From positions 62,001 to 126,000 of the forward strand of contig JBMNGX010000001.1 of NCBI GenBank assembly GCA_050950065.1: a stretch of 64,000 nucleotides of DNA, given 5' to 3'. How positions within the stretch are numbered: position 1 is the first letter of the stretch; every line of letters starts with the position of its first letter. The notes under the pieces were generated by a model. The model searched no databases, had not been told where the DNA came from, and worked only from the letters and a program-made list of their open reading frames with translations. Shown in pieces: positions 10,201 to 18,227 of the stretch. Source of the stretch: JBAYOE01 sp050950065. Its GTDB lineage: Bacteria; Spirochaetota; Spirochaetia; Sphaerochaetales; Sphaerochaetaceae. The position numbers and the translations under genes are program-made.

Positions 10201-10743
10201 AAAAACAAAGAGGTGGCTAAATTTAAATTTCTCCGTTCTCAAATAGCAGATCACGATAAATTGTGTCGCTCGTTAGCTGACTATGTTCACCAAAGTGAAA
10301 AAGATACCATTGCCCTTTTTGCTGCAACTAGTGGGTATAAAGCAAAAGGGGATAGTTACGATGATTTTTTATTAACTAGTGTCTCAGATCGCTTAGTTGA
10401 AGCTTTTAGCCTCTATTTAGAAAATTTTATGAGAGATCAATTGTGGGCTTTTAAAGAGGGTGCAATTATTAGACCTGCTATTGGGTATCCAATAGCCCCT
10501 GACCATCAACAAAAAGAGACTTTGTTTAACCTTTTAAATGTTAGTGAAACTATTGGGGTAAAATTAACTGACTCTTATGCAATGGATCCTGTAAGTTCAG
10601 TAGCAGGATTTTATTTTGTGGGAGAGGGGGTTAAGTACTTTCCCCTTAAAGGTATTTCAAAAGAGCAATTAAGTGAGTATGCTAATTTTGTAGACGTTAA
10701 TATTAACGATTTAGAGAAGAGAATGTTGGTGGAGGGGGTTTGA
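7249..10743 (+). CDS. metH: cobalamin-dependent methionine synthase
   Basis: Full-length (1164 residues) cytosolic enzyme that transfers a methyl group from methyltetrahydrofolate through cobalamin to homocysteine. All four modules are visible: homocysteine-binding barrel with zinc Cys ligands (GLNCS near residue 233 and GGCCGT near 298), pterin-binding domain from about 340 (VGERTNVAGSRKF), cobalamin domain with the DVHDIGKN His ligand motif near 740, and the SAM/activation domain (RPAIGYP near 1077). Start is TTG, chosen because AAAGGGGG lies about 6 nt upstream and it matches the family N-terminus. Its last codons overlap the beginning of the metF region, indicating an operon. No SAM or cobalamin riboswitch fits in the 51-bp upstream gap. 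Confidence 0.97.
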   Translation: MSKLAALEQLANEKVILLDGAMGTELQRKGLSDKDFTLDGNVALGCNEILNLTTPETIYDIHLSYLEAGADIIETNTFNSNVISLDEYNLGSYTYSINLAAAEIAKAAVESYSNEKRFIAGVVGPTGKMATISPVVDDPTFRDVTFKDFVASFIPQIEGLVDGGVDLLLIETAFDTLVAKAALKAANDVFDSKGKKLPIMVSATFSDQSDRMLAGQTLEAFVTSLSSYELFSIGLNCSTGAQEMIPLIKRLDNVSPFRISAHPNAGFPDLDGNYTQSVEELTTLLEPLIKERRLNIVGGCCGTTPIHIAALAKIVKQGKQRELKKLSSISLSNLDNLNLDIKKPIVVGERTNVAGSRKFARLIREKRYESALEVARQQISFGANIIDICMDEPLIESKEAMVDFLRMATSDPTIAKVPFMIDSSDWTVIEAALEQLQGRGIVNSISLKEGEKEFLRKANHINKMGFAMVVMLFDENGQAETYQRKIDIAKRSYSLLIENNIHPSSIIFDPNILTIATSIKEHDYYAKDFIDATKWIKENLPQVSVIGGVSNLSFAFRGNNYFREAMHAVFLHLANLDYAIVNPATFLDYTTLDKELFETIKKVILATSDDVESDRERMIKLALKSSDTKVQQKESEVSEWRSWDVYQRLSHSLLIGEDKFLEGDLKEVEEVDPLVLIEGPLMEGMKQVGKLFQEGELFLPQVIRSARTMKKGVDIIKPRIKIDESRKRRKKVVLATVKGDVHDIGKNIVGLVLESNNYEVINLGVMVDEKVILDIALKEEADVVGLSGLITPSLTQMANVSRLFEKEGLKIPIVVGGATTSERHTALKLDPLYSGGVYHVTDASNGVIAIQQIINNHASYKKEIKNIYQKHHQEERSIQNIFTLKEARSKGFIKKQSAPKAKSYGVHIIDNVKVDDLIPHINWSSFLAQWKVPSKSDEGKKLIDEAKKVLNSDKIKKEFNKGLKGVVGIFEVTRDPLDVVTLFDKNKEVAKFKFLRSQIADHDKLCRSLADYVHQSEKDTIALFAATSGYKAKGDSYDDFLLTSVSDRLVEAFSLYLENFMRDQLWAFKEGAIIRPAIGYPIAPDHQQKETLFNLLNVSETIGVKLTDSYAMDPVSSVAGFYFVGEGVKYFPLKGISKEQLSEYANFVDVNINDLEKRMLVEGV

Positions 10744-10745
10744 TT

Positions 10746-11705
10746 ATGAGAGTGACTGATATTTTGGCTAAGGCTAAAGAGCCATTGTTTACCTTTGAGA
10801 TTCTCCCCCCACTAAAAGGGCGCTCCGTTGAATCTGTTAACAATATGATAGATCAACTAATCCCCTTTAATCCCTCATATATAAATATTACAAACCACCA
10901 GATGACAACAATCTATGTTGAAAGAGAGGATGGTTTAATTGAAAGAAGGACAACAAGAAAACGCCCTGGTACTATTGGTCTTTCTGCTGCAATTCAATAT
11001 AAGTACCAAATCCCTGTAGTGCCCCACTTAATTTGTGGGGGACTAAGTGACCATCAAATTGAAGACCAATTGGTGGAGTTAAACTTTCTTCAAATAAAGA
11101 ACGTTTTAGCGCTACGTGGAGATCCCCCTCATGGAGAGAGGCGCTTTAAAGCAGCTGTTGATGGGTATGAACACACCGACGCTTTAGTAGGTCAAATTGC
11201 CGATGCAAACAGAGGTAAATATTTAGATCCCACATTAAGAGAACCCATTGCAACGAACTTTTGTATCGGAGTTGCAGGCTATCCAGAAAAACATAGTGAA
11301 GCCCCAAATTTAGAGTACGATATAAAGATGCTTAAAAAGAAAGTTGATATGGGTGCAGAATACATCGTAACTCAAATGTTTTTCATCAACGAACATTACC
11401 ACTCATTTGTCAAAAAGTGCCGGATGGAGGGAATTGATGTTCCCATCATTCCAGGGATCAAACCAATTCAAAAAAAATCTGATTTAGATTTGTTGCCACA
11501 CACCTTTCACGTCGATCTTCCTAATGATTTAGTGGGTGAGGTGACAGAGGCTAAAAGTAATGAGCAGGTGCGTGAAATTGGAATTGACTACACAATTAAA
11601 CAAGTTAATGATCTTTTAAGTTCATCAGTACCCTCAATTCACTTTTATACTCAAGGGCGAGCTAATACTTTTGTGAAGATAGTTGAACAGACCTTTGGTA
11701 AGTAG
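10746..11705 (+). CDS. metF: 5,10-methylenetetrahydrofolate reductase
   Basis: FAD enzyme of about 319 residues reducing methylene-THF to methyl-THF, the methyl donor for MetH encoded just upstream. Typical blocks: FEILPP at the N-terminus with the catalytic Glu, ALRGDPP in the middle and a TQMFF motif near residue 220. I choose the ATG at 10746 because GGAGGGGG inside the metH end lies about 7 nt before it; a TTG at 10740 is too close to that site. metH and metF form a translationally linked methyl-transfer pair. Confidence 0.95.
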   Translation: MRVTDILAKAKEPLFTFEILPPLKGRSVESVNNMIDQLIPFNPSYINITNHQMTTIYVEREDGLIERRTTRKRPGTIGLSAAIQYKYQIPVVPHLICGGLSDHQIEDQLVELNFLQIKNVLALRGDPPHGERRFKAAVDGYEHTDALVGQIADANRGKYLDPTLREPIATNFCIGVAGYPEKHSEAPNLEYDIKMLKKKVDMGAEYIVTQMFFINEHYHSFVKKCRMEGIDVPIIPGIKPIQKKSDLDLLPHTFHVDLPNDLVGEVTEAKSNEQVREIGIDYTIKQVNDLLSSSVPSIHFYTQGRANTFVKIVEQTFGK

Positions 11706-12359
11706 TTACCTACTTCTAGTTACCCCAACTTTGGGACACTCTTTGTCAAATGGGCACAAAGAACAAAACGGGGAGACAGGTCGACAAATCTCTTGTCCAA
11801 AAGAGACTAAAATCTCATTTAGTGGAATCCAAAATCTTTGGGGCATCACTAGTTGCAGAGCTTTTTCTGACTCCTCAGGGGTCTTTGTTCTAATCCATCC
11901 CAATCTGTTAGAGACACGATGAACGTGGATATCGACACAAATTGCATCAATTCCAAAGCCAAGGTTTAAAGTTAAGTTGGCTGTTTTAATTCCAACTCCA
12001 GGTAGTTCTAATAATTCACTTTGGGTGGATGGAACTTTCCCTTGGTATTTATCAATTAGAATTTGAGAAATGTCTAAAATGTTTTGAGCTTTTCTTCTGT
12101 AAAAACCAGCAGGATAGATAGCTTGTTCAATTTCCTCATTAGTTAGTTTTAGCATCTGTTGTGGGGTGTCTGCCAACTTAAAAATATTTTCACTAGAGGC
12201 AATAGTGACACTATCTTTAGTTCTTAAAGAGATTATAGTTGAAACTAGTACTCTGAAAGGATCGTGTAATTGGTTGGCAATTATTGAAACAGAGGGGAGC
12301 TCTTTACCCCTCTCTTTTAAGATATCTTTAATTTTATTAAATATTAGATCCCAATCCAT
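11706..12359 (-). CDS. nth: endonuclease III (DNA glycosylase/AP lyase)
   Basis: 217-residue base-excision-repair enzyme removing oxidised pyrimidines. The helix-hairpin-helix LPGVGIKTAN holds the catalytic Lys125, and VDIHVHR holds catalytic Asp143. The C-terminal C-x6-C-x2-C-x5-C pattern binds a [4Fe-4S] cluster. The SLRTKD stretch near residue 44 differs from the SAQATD of the enterobacterial enzyme, as in some other lineages. There is no ribosome binding site; the promoter predicts a leaderless mRNA. Convergent with metF: the two coding regions abut. Confidence 0.95.
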   Translation of the reverse strand: MDWDLIFNKIKDILKERGKELPSVSIIANQLHDPFRVLVSTIISLRTKDSVTIASSENIFKLADTPQQMLKLTNEEIEQAIYPAGFYRRKAQNILDISQILIDKYQGKVPSTQSELLELPGVGIKTANLTLNLGFGIDAICVDIHVHRVSNRLGWIRTKTPEESEKALQLVMPQRFWIPLNEILVSFGQEICRPVSPFCSLCPFDKECPKVGVTRSR

Positions 12360-12397
12360 AGTGAACTTATCTTAATTACTCATTTAGTTTGTTGCAA
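12360..12397 (-). promoter_or_regulatory. promoter of nth, predicted leaderless
   Basis: Minus strand TTGCAA (12392-12397), 17 nt, TAAGAT (12369-12374), 9 nt, ATG at 12359. No Shine-Dalgarno sequence. Stands back to back with the aroF-pheA promoter, which has the same 17-nt and 9-nt spacings. Confidence 0.55.
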
Positions 12398-12416
12398 CTC
12401 TTTCTATTGATTAAAC

Positions 12417-12454
12417 TTGACACCTTTTGTGAAAAGATTTAGTTTGATGCCACC
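12417..12454 (+). promoter_or_regulatory. promoter of the DAHP synthase-prephenate dehydratase gene, predicted leaderless
   Basis: Consensus -35 TTGACA (12417-12422), 17 nt, weak -10 TAGTTT (12440-12445), 9 nt, ATG at 12455. No Shine-Dalgarno sequence is present in the 9 nt. No leader peptide or attenuator precedes the gene, so control by phenylalanine would have to act on the enzyme (ACT domain) or on this promoter. Confidence 0.5.
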
Positions 12455-14359
12455 ATGATTATAATATTAAAACAACAAATTAGTAGTTCCCAAAAATCTG
12501 CTGTTAAAGGCTTTCTTAAAGAGAAAGGCTTTAAAGTAAAAGAAATTGTGGGACAAGAAGAGACAGTCTTAGGGGCTGTTGGAATTAGCCAAGTAGACAT
12601 TCGAGAAGTTGAAATCTTAGAGGGTGTTGCCAGAGTTATTCCAATCTCCAAACCTTACAAACTTGCCTCTAGAGAATTAAAAAGCGAAGATACCGTCGTA
12701 GAGGTTGGCAATGTAAAGATTGGGGGCAACAGAGTAGTTGTGATGGCAGGCCCTTGTGCTATTGAATCTAAAGAGCAGATCATGGAGATTGCCCGCTTAG
12801 TTAGATCTTCTGGTGCTGTTGTTTTAAGGGGGGGGGCTTTTAAACCAAGAACTAGCCCCTATGCTTTCCAAGGCCTTGGGGAAGAGGGATTAAGTTATCT
12901 CAAAGAGGCAGGTGAAAAGTACAAAATGCCTGTTATGAGTGAAGTTGTTAACCCCAAAGATGTTGAAATGATGAGCGATTATGTTGATATCTTTCAGATT
13001 GGGGCACGCAACATGCAAAACTTTGAACTTTTAAAAGAGGTTGGGAAAACTGAGTTTCCTGTTCTTTTAAAAAGAGGCCTTTCTGCCACTATTGAAGAGT
13101 GGCTGATGGCAGCAGAGTATTTGATGTCCAGTGGAACTGATAAAGTTATTTTGTGTGAGCGGGGTATTAGAACTTATGAAAAAGCAACTCGCAACACCTT
13201 AGATATTTCTGCAATCCCTGTGGTTCAAAAGTTGACCCACTTACCAGTAATTGGAGATCCATCTCATGCAACAGGAATTAGAGATATGGTTATTCCAATG
13301 TCACTTTCGATTGTTGCTGCTGGTGCTAGTGGTGTAGTTGTTGAAGTTCACAACAACCCTGATAAAGCATTCTCTGATGGGCCCCAATCTCTTTATCCTG
13401 AGCAATTTGAGAAATTGATGAGGGATTTACAAGTTTTAAGTCCAGTAATTGGCAAATCTATTGAGCGCATTCCAACTGTTGATATAAAACAAGAAAGCTC
13501 TGTTGTTGAGCAAGATTCTCAAATGAGAGTTGCCTTCCAAGGTGAAAAAGGTGCTTACAGTGAACAAGCAATTGAATTTTTGTTTGATGATGAAGTAGCT
13601 ACTTTGCCTTGTAAAAAGTTTAGTGATGTATTTGAAGCTATCCAAAAAGGGGAAGCTCGTTATGGGGTGCTTCCAGTTGAGAACTCTTTAGGGGGAACAA
13701 TCAACGAAACTTTAGATTTGTTGAACATCTACCCCGATTTAACAGTTGTTGGAGAAAAACAAATTAGGGTAGTGCACAACTTAATTGGCCTTCCTGGTTC
13801 CTCTATTAATCAAATAAAAGAAGTTTATAGTCACCCACAAGGTTTAGCTCAATGTGCCTCATTTTTAGAAAACCAATTAAAGGGGGCAACTGCTATCCCA
13901 TTTTTTGATACCGCTGGGGCAGTAACCCACATAGCCAAACTCCAAGATCCCACAATAGCAGCTATTGCCTCTTCTAAAGCAGCTAAAGTTAATAAGATGG
14001 AGATTTTACAAGAGGCTATTGAAACCGATAGCAGTAACTTTACCCGCTTTTATGTGGTAACTAGAGAAGAGAATGCCGATTTCTTTAGATCAATGGGTCC
14101 AATTAACAGAGTTGCTATGGTGTTTAGTGTTAAAGATAGACCAGGTTCTTTATTTGAAGTATTACAAGTTTTATCAGATTACAAGATGAACATGAAAAAA
14201 CTTGAATCACGCCCAATTGCTGGAAAACCTTGGGAGTACTCTTTCTTTGTGGAAGCAGAACTTGCTGATCAAAAAGAGTTTGAACAAGCTGTAGAGCTAC
14301 TTAAAAAAGCGAGTGCTACCTTTAGAGTATTGGGTACTTTTGCAGGTGATAGGAACTAA
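12455..14359 (+). CDS. bifunctional DAHP synthase / prephenate dehydratase fusion
   Basis: 634-residue fusion of the first enzyme of the shikimate pathway with the phenylalanine-branch enzyme. Residues 1-68 form a ferredoxin-like regulatory domain and about 75-335 a type I-beta (AroF/KDO8P-synthase-like) DAHP synthase with GPCAIES near residue 98, LRGGAFKPRTSPY and GDPSHATG. After a short linker, residues about 357-530 are prephenate dehydratase (FQGEKGAYSE start and the catalytic TRF motif), ending in an ACT domain with the ESRP phenylalanine-binding motif near 580. No chorismate mutase domain is included, so that step must be encoded elsewhere. The fusion suggests feedback control of pathway entry by phenylalanine (inference). 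Confidence 0.92.
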   Translation: MIIILKQQISSSQKSAVKGFLKEKGFKVKEIVGQEETVLGAVGISQVDIREVEILEGVARVIPISKPYKLASRELKSEDTVVEVGNVKIGGNRVVVMAGPCAIESKEQIMEIARLVRSSGAVVLRGGAFKPRTSPYAFQGLGEEGLSYLKEAGEKYKMPVMSEVVNPKDVEMMSDYVDIFQIGARNMQNFELLKEVGKTEFPVLLKRGLSATIEEWLMAAEYLMSSGTDKVILCERGIRTYEKATRNTLDISAIPVVQKLTHLPVIGDPSHATGIRDMVIPMSLSIVAAGASGVVVEVHNNPDKAFSDGPQSLYPEQFEKLMRDLQVLSPVIGKSIERIPTVDIKQESSVVEQDSQMRVAFQGEKGAYSEQAIEFLFDDEVATLPCKKFSDVFEAIQKGEARYGVLPVENSLGGTINETLDLLNIYPDLTVVGEKQIRVVHNLIGLPGSSINQIKEVYSHPQGLAQCASFLENQLKGATAIPFFDTAGAVTHIAKLQDPTIAAIASSKAAKVNKMEILQEAIETDSSNFTRFYVVTREENADFFRSMGPINRVAMVFSVKDRPGSLFEVLQVLSDYKMNMKKLESRPIAGKPWEYSFFVEAELADQKEFEQAVELLKKASATFRVLGTFAGDRN

Positions 14360-14370
14360 AGGAGAAGACT

Positions 14371-14880
14371 TTGTTTCCCAAAGCTTGTTTAATAATGGGG
14401 CTCCTTACTAAAAGTGGGGGCCCCTCTACATCTTTACAAGAAATTTTAGAAAAAGAGTTTGGCCCTTTTAGGATTCTAGGAGAGAGCTTTCTTTTTAATT
14501 ACACCAACTATTATGAAAAAGAGTTTGGTAAAAAACTGTGGCGTACTTTTCTTTTATTTGAAAACCTAATTGATCCAAGCTCTCTTGCTTCAATAAAAAT
14601 TAAGACAAACTCAATTGAACAAGAAAACCTAGAAGAGGGCAACAGAACCTTTAACTTAGATCCTGGAATATTAACTAGTGCAAATATCATATTAGCAACT
14701 ACTAAAAATAGAAGTCACCGCATCCCTTTACAGCAGGGAATCTATGGGGAGTTAACTTTAATGTACCAAGGGAAAAAATATAATGATTTTCAGTGGACCT
14801 ACCCCGATTACAAAGAAGATAAAGTAAAACACCTTTTTGAAGAGGTTCGTAAAGAGTTTTTAAAGCAACTTTCATTTTAA
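14371..14880 (+). CDS. DUF4416 family protein
   Basis: 169-residue soluble protein that I assign to DUF4416 from its overall pattern: early ALIMGLLT-like strand, a tyrosine-rich NYTNYYEKEFG segment, an NLDPGILT motif, RSHRIPLQQGIYGE and the closing WTYPDYK. The function of this family is unknown. Start is TTG with AAAGGAGA about 5 nt upstream, and it follows the aroF-pheA stop by 11 bp, so it is probably in that operon. Confidence 0.8.
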   Translation: MFPKACLIMGLLTKSGGPSTSLQEILEKEFGPFRILGESFLFNYTNYYEKEFGKKLWRTFLLFENLIDPSSLASIKIKTNSIEQENLEEGNRTFNLDPGILTSANIILATTKNRSHRIPLQQGIYGELTLMYQGKKYNDFQWTYPDYKEDKVKHLFEEVRKEFLKQLSF

Positions 14881-14895
14881 AATAGTCCTCTTAAT

Positions 14896-15666
14896 ATGAG
14901 GATAAAATTACTTTTAGCTCTTATTCTACTATTTACTTCATGCCAACAAGAGACCCTTTTAATAAAAATTGGTGAAGTACACCAATGGGAACAACTAAGT
15001 GCCCGCCAATTTTGGTACACAATTGCTTATCAACAAAACAATGAAATTATTAGTTTAAATATTCCAGTGGGAGTGAGGCAAATAGAAATTCCAATTAAAA
15101 CAAAAGGGGCAATCTACTTTGTTGCCTATCCCTTAGGAAAACAAATTCCTTTAGGAGGGTTTTATCTTCCTTGGGAGAAAAGTAGAGTAGTTCAACTAGA
15201 TTCTAAAAAAGGTCCAATGTGTGAGATGATGCTTCTATCTAGTAAAAAATGGGAACAAGGTGTTGCTTCAGTAAATGGGCAAAGAGTTTTTGAGATGATT
15301 AAAGAAATTGATGAGAGTTGTTTTAAAGTAGATTGGAATCATTTAGCTAACGATATTGTTAGTGGAAATTTAAAAGAGAGCTCTTTTAAAAAAGCTAAAA
15401 CAAAAGATGTTGTTATAACCGATATTCCTCAAGGAAGGTGGGTGTGTGAGTTAAGTAGTTATCCCCCATTTAACTTTTATGATAACAAAGAGTTTATTTT
15501 AGAAGATATACCTCCAACGACGCTCTCTTATTTAAACATACAAGAGAAACTCCAATTAACACTCTTTATCTCAGAAGATAAAAATGAGGACCCATTTTAT
15601 TATGTGGGTCCTCTAGATCCAATCTTATCAATTAGTGATCAAGATTACTTTAATTTACTCAATTAG
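14896..15666 (+). CDS. hypothetical lipoprotein
   Basis: 256-residue protein with a short lipoprotein signal peptide (MRIK, hydrophobic run, then FTSC with lipidated Cys16), so it is predicted to be anchored in the inner or outer membrane facing the periplasm. The mature part is rich in beta-prone and polar segments and shows no motif I recognise. It follows DUF4416 by 15 bp and ends with an 8-bp overlap of the convergent leuS. No clear ribosome binding site precedes the ATG. Function unknown. Confidence 0.7.
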   Translation: MRIKLLLALILLFTSCQQETLLIKIGEVHQWEQLSARQFWYTIAYQQNNEIISLNIPVGVRQIEIPIKTKGAIYFVAYPLGKQIPLGGFYLPWEKSRVVQLDSKKGPMCEMMLLSSKKWEQGVASVNGQRVFEMIKEIDESCFKVDWNHLANDIVSGNLKESSFKKAKTKDVVITDIPQGRWVCELSSYPPFNFYDNKEFILEDIPPTTLSYLNIQEKLQLTLFISEDKNEDPFYYVGPLDPILSISDQDYFNLLN

Positions 15667-18178
15667 GTTTAACAACGATGTTAACTAGTTTGTCACTAAT
15701 AACAATCGTTTTAATTACACTCATCCCCTCTAATCGCTCTTGAATCTTCTTTAAATCAAAAGCCATTTTCTCTAGCTCTTCTTTAGCAATCCCTTTGGAA
15801 AGGTGCATCTTATCTCTAACTTTTCCATTTATCTGAACAACAATTTCAACTTCATCATCAACAGTCAACTCTTCAACATAGGTGGGCCAATTCTGATTTG
15901 CAATTGAGGGTTTGTTACCTGCTTTTTGCCAAAGCTCCTCTGCTAAGTGGGGAGCATATGGACTAAGTAGTAAGATGAAGGGCTCCCAAACAGATCGGCT
16001 TAACTCTTTTGTTTTGTAAAGTTCATTAACCATAATCATCATTTGGGCAATTGCTGTGTTGAACTCTAAGTTAGCTGTATCATGGGTAACTTTTTTAATT
16101 GTTTTATGTAGGGTTTTCAAAATTGCTTGTTCGGGTTCTTTATTAACAATTTCGTGGTCACTTAAACGCCAAACACGCTCTAAAAAGCGGTATACACCCC
16201 CAATTCCTGCAGTAGACCAAGGTTTTGAGACTTCAAGGGGACCCATGAACATCTCATAAACTCTCATTGCATCAGCACCGTAAACTGCAATTATTTCATC
16301 GGGGTTGATTACGTTCTTAAGGGACTTGGACATCTTAGCGATAACTCGCTCTAACTTTTCTCCACTACTTTTTTCAATGAAAACTTCGTTATCTAATTCA
16401 GTTACCTCATCGGTAGGAACTAAAGATCGATCTTTTCTTTGGAAGGCAAAGGAGGTAATCATCCCTTGGTTTACCAATTTTTCAAAAGGTTCAACTGTAT
16501 TAACAATACCTAAATCGTAAAGAACTTTATGCCAAAAACGGGCATATAGAAGGTGAAGCACAGCGTGTTCAGCTCCCCCCACATATAAATCAACAGGCAT
16601 CCAATAATCGATTGCCTCTTTTGAAGCTAAGGCTGTGTCGTTATGGGGATCTAAGTATCTTAAATAGTACCAGCAAGAGCCTGCCCATTGAGGCATTGTG
16701 TTAGTCTCTCTTCGAGCCTTTCCTCCACAAGTGGGACAAGTTGTGTTGACCCAACTCTCTATTGTTGCCAATGGAGATTCCCCTGTTCCCGATGGTTCAT
16801 ACCTTTCAACTTCAGGAAGTGTTAAAGGAAGATCTTCCTCTTTTAAAGGAACTACACCACATTTTTCACAGTGGATTAAAGGAATTGGCTCACCCCAATA
16901 TCTTTGGCGAGAGAAAAGCCAATCCCTAAGTTTGTAGTTAATTTTCCTTTCACCTTTTTTGTTATCTTCGAGCCACTTATCCATTGTGTTAATGGCATCT
17001 TCTTTATTTAATCCATCTAAAAAGTCGCTGTTGATGTGGAGCCCATCTCCAACCCAAGCCTCTTGTTGGATATCAACTTCAGCTTTGAGAACTTCAATAA
17101 TGGGAAGGTTAAACTTTTTAGCAAACTCCCAGTCTCTAGTATCGTGGGCAGGTACTGCCATAATTGCCCCAGTTCCGTAGGAGACTAAAACATAATCAGC
17201 AATCCAAATTGGAATTCGTTTATTGTTAACAGGGTTTATTGCATAGCTTCCACTAAAAACACCACTTTTATCTTTTGCCAAATCAGTTCTCTCTAAATCT
17301 GATTTGTGAGAAGCCATCTCAATGTAATTTTCAACTTCTTCTTTTTGATCGTCAGTAGTTAACTCTTTTACTAAAGGGTGCTCGGGAGCAACAACCATAT
17401 AAGTCGCTCCAAAAAGGGTGTCACTGCGAGTTGTAAAAACTTCTAATGAATTTTCTGAATTTTCAATTTCAAAAATAACTGAAGCTCCCTCACTTCTACC
17501 AATCCAGTTAGTTTGCATTGCCTTAATTGATTCAGGCCAATCCAACAACTTTAAATCGTCTAAAAGCCTTTCAGCATACTTTGTTATTTTTAAAAGCCAC
17601 TGTCTAATATTTTTTCTAGTGACTAAGGTTCCACATCGTTCACATTTACCATCTTTTACCTCTTCGTTAGAGAGGCCTGTCAAACAATCTGGGCACCAGT
17701 TGATGGGGGTTTCTGCCTCATAGGCTAAACCCTTTTTATAGAGTTGAAGGAAAATCCACTGAGTCCAGTGGTAGTACTCAACTGAGTGAGTTGCTACTTC
17801 TCGATCCCAATCGTAACAAAAGCCCAATCTTTTAATTTGGCGTCTAAAGTTCTCTATATTTTTTTCAGTAGTTGTGCGGGGATGGGTTCCAGTTTTTATT
17901 GCATAGTTTTCAGCAGGAAGACCAAATGAGTCAAACCCCATTGGGTGTAAAACATTGTACCCATTCATCCTCAAGTAGCGGCAGTAGATATCGGTTGCTG
18001 TATACCCTTCTGGATGTCCAACGTGGAGCCCCTCTCCTGAAGGATAGGGGAACATATCTAAAACATACCTTCTCATCTCTTTGGGAAAAGAGGGATCTTC
18101 TTTTACAGCAAAAGTTTTGTTATCATCCCAATACTTTTGCCACTTCTTCTCAATGTAATCAAATAAATAGGTGCTCAT
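15659..18178 (-). CDS. leuS: leucyl-tRNA synthetase
   Basis: 839-residue class I synthetase charging tRNA-Leu. The HIGH motif appears as HVGH (residues about 52-55, inside GLHVGHPEGYT) and the KMSKS loop as KMSKSLKN near residue 620. Between them lie the zinc-type insert (CPDC...CERCG), the CP1 editing domain (TRSDTLFGATYM) and a second Cys-rich segment (CEKCG...CPTCGG). The C-terminus has the usual anticodon-binding helical domain. The ATG lies 6 nt after a -10 box and has no ribosome binding site. Monocistronic and convergent with the lipoprotein gene. Confidence 0.98.
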   Translation of the reverse strand: MSTYLFDYIEKKWQKYWDDNKTFAVKEDPSFPKEMRRYVLDMFPYPSGEGLHVGHPEGYTATDIYCRYLRMNGYNVLHPMGFDSFGLPAENYAIKTGTHPRTTTEKNIENFRRQIKRLGFCYDWDREVATHSVEYYHWTQWIFLQLYKKGLAYEAETPINWCPDCLTGLSNEEVKDGKCERCGTLVTRKNIRQWLLKITKYAERLLDDLKLLDWPESIKAMQTNWIGRSEGASVIFEIENSENSLEVFTTRSDTLFGATYMVVAPEHPLVKELTTDDQKEEVENYIEMASHKSDLERTDLAKDKSGVFSGSYAINPVNNKRIPIWIADYVLVSYGTGAIMAVPAHDTRDWEFAKKFNLPIIEVLKAEVDIQQEAWVGDGLHINSDFLDGLNKEDAINTMDKWLEDNKKGERKINYKLRDWLFSRQRYWGEPIPLIHCEKCGVVPLKEEDLPLTLPEVERYEPSGTGESPLATIESWVNTTCPTCGGKARRETNTMPQWAGSCWYYLRYLDPHNDTALASKEAIDYWMPVDLYVGGAEHAVLHLLYARFWHKVLYDLGIVNTVEPFEKLVNQGMITSFAFQRKDRSLVPTDEVTELDNEVFIEKSSGEKLERVIAKMSKSLKNVINPDEIIAVYGADAMRVYEMFMGPLEVSKPWSTAGIGGVYRFLERVWRLSDHEIVNKEPEQAILKTLHKTIKKVTHDTANLEFNTAIAQMMIMVNELYKTKELSRSVWEPFILLLSPYAPHLAEELWQKAGNKPSIANQNWPTYVEELTVDDEVEIVVQINGKVRDKMHLSKGIAKEELEKMAFDLKKIQERLEGMSVIKTIVISDKLVNIVVKPN

Positions 18179-18213
18179 GGGCGCATGATATCGTTACGCT
18201 CAAATGGTGTCAA
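18179..18213 (-). promoter_or_regulatory. promoter of leuS, predicted leaderless
   Basis: Minus strand TTGACA (18208-18213, perfect consensus), 17 nt, TATCAT (18185-18190), then only six nt before the ATG at 18178. With initiation 7 nt after the -10, the A of the ATG would be +1. There is no Shine-Dalgarno sequence and no room for a T-box leader, so charging-dependent control of this synthetase is not expected. The clearest leaderless promoter in the window. Confidence 0.65.
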
Positions 18214-18227
18214 TGTAGAGCTCTAAC

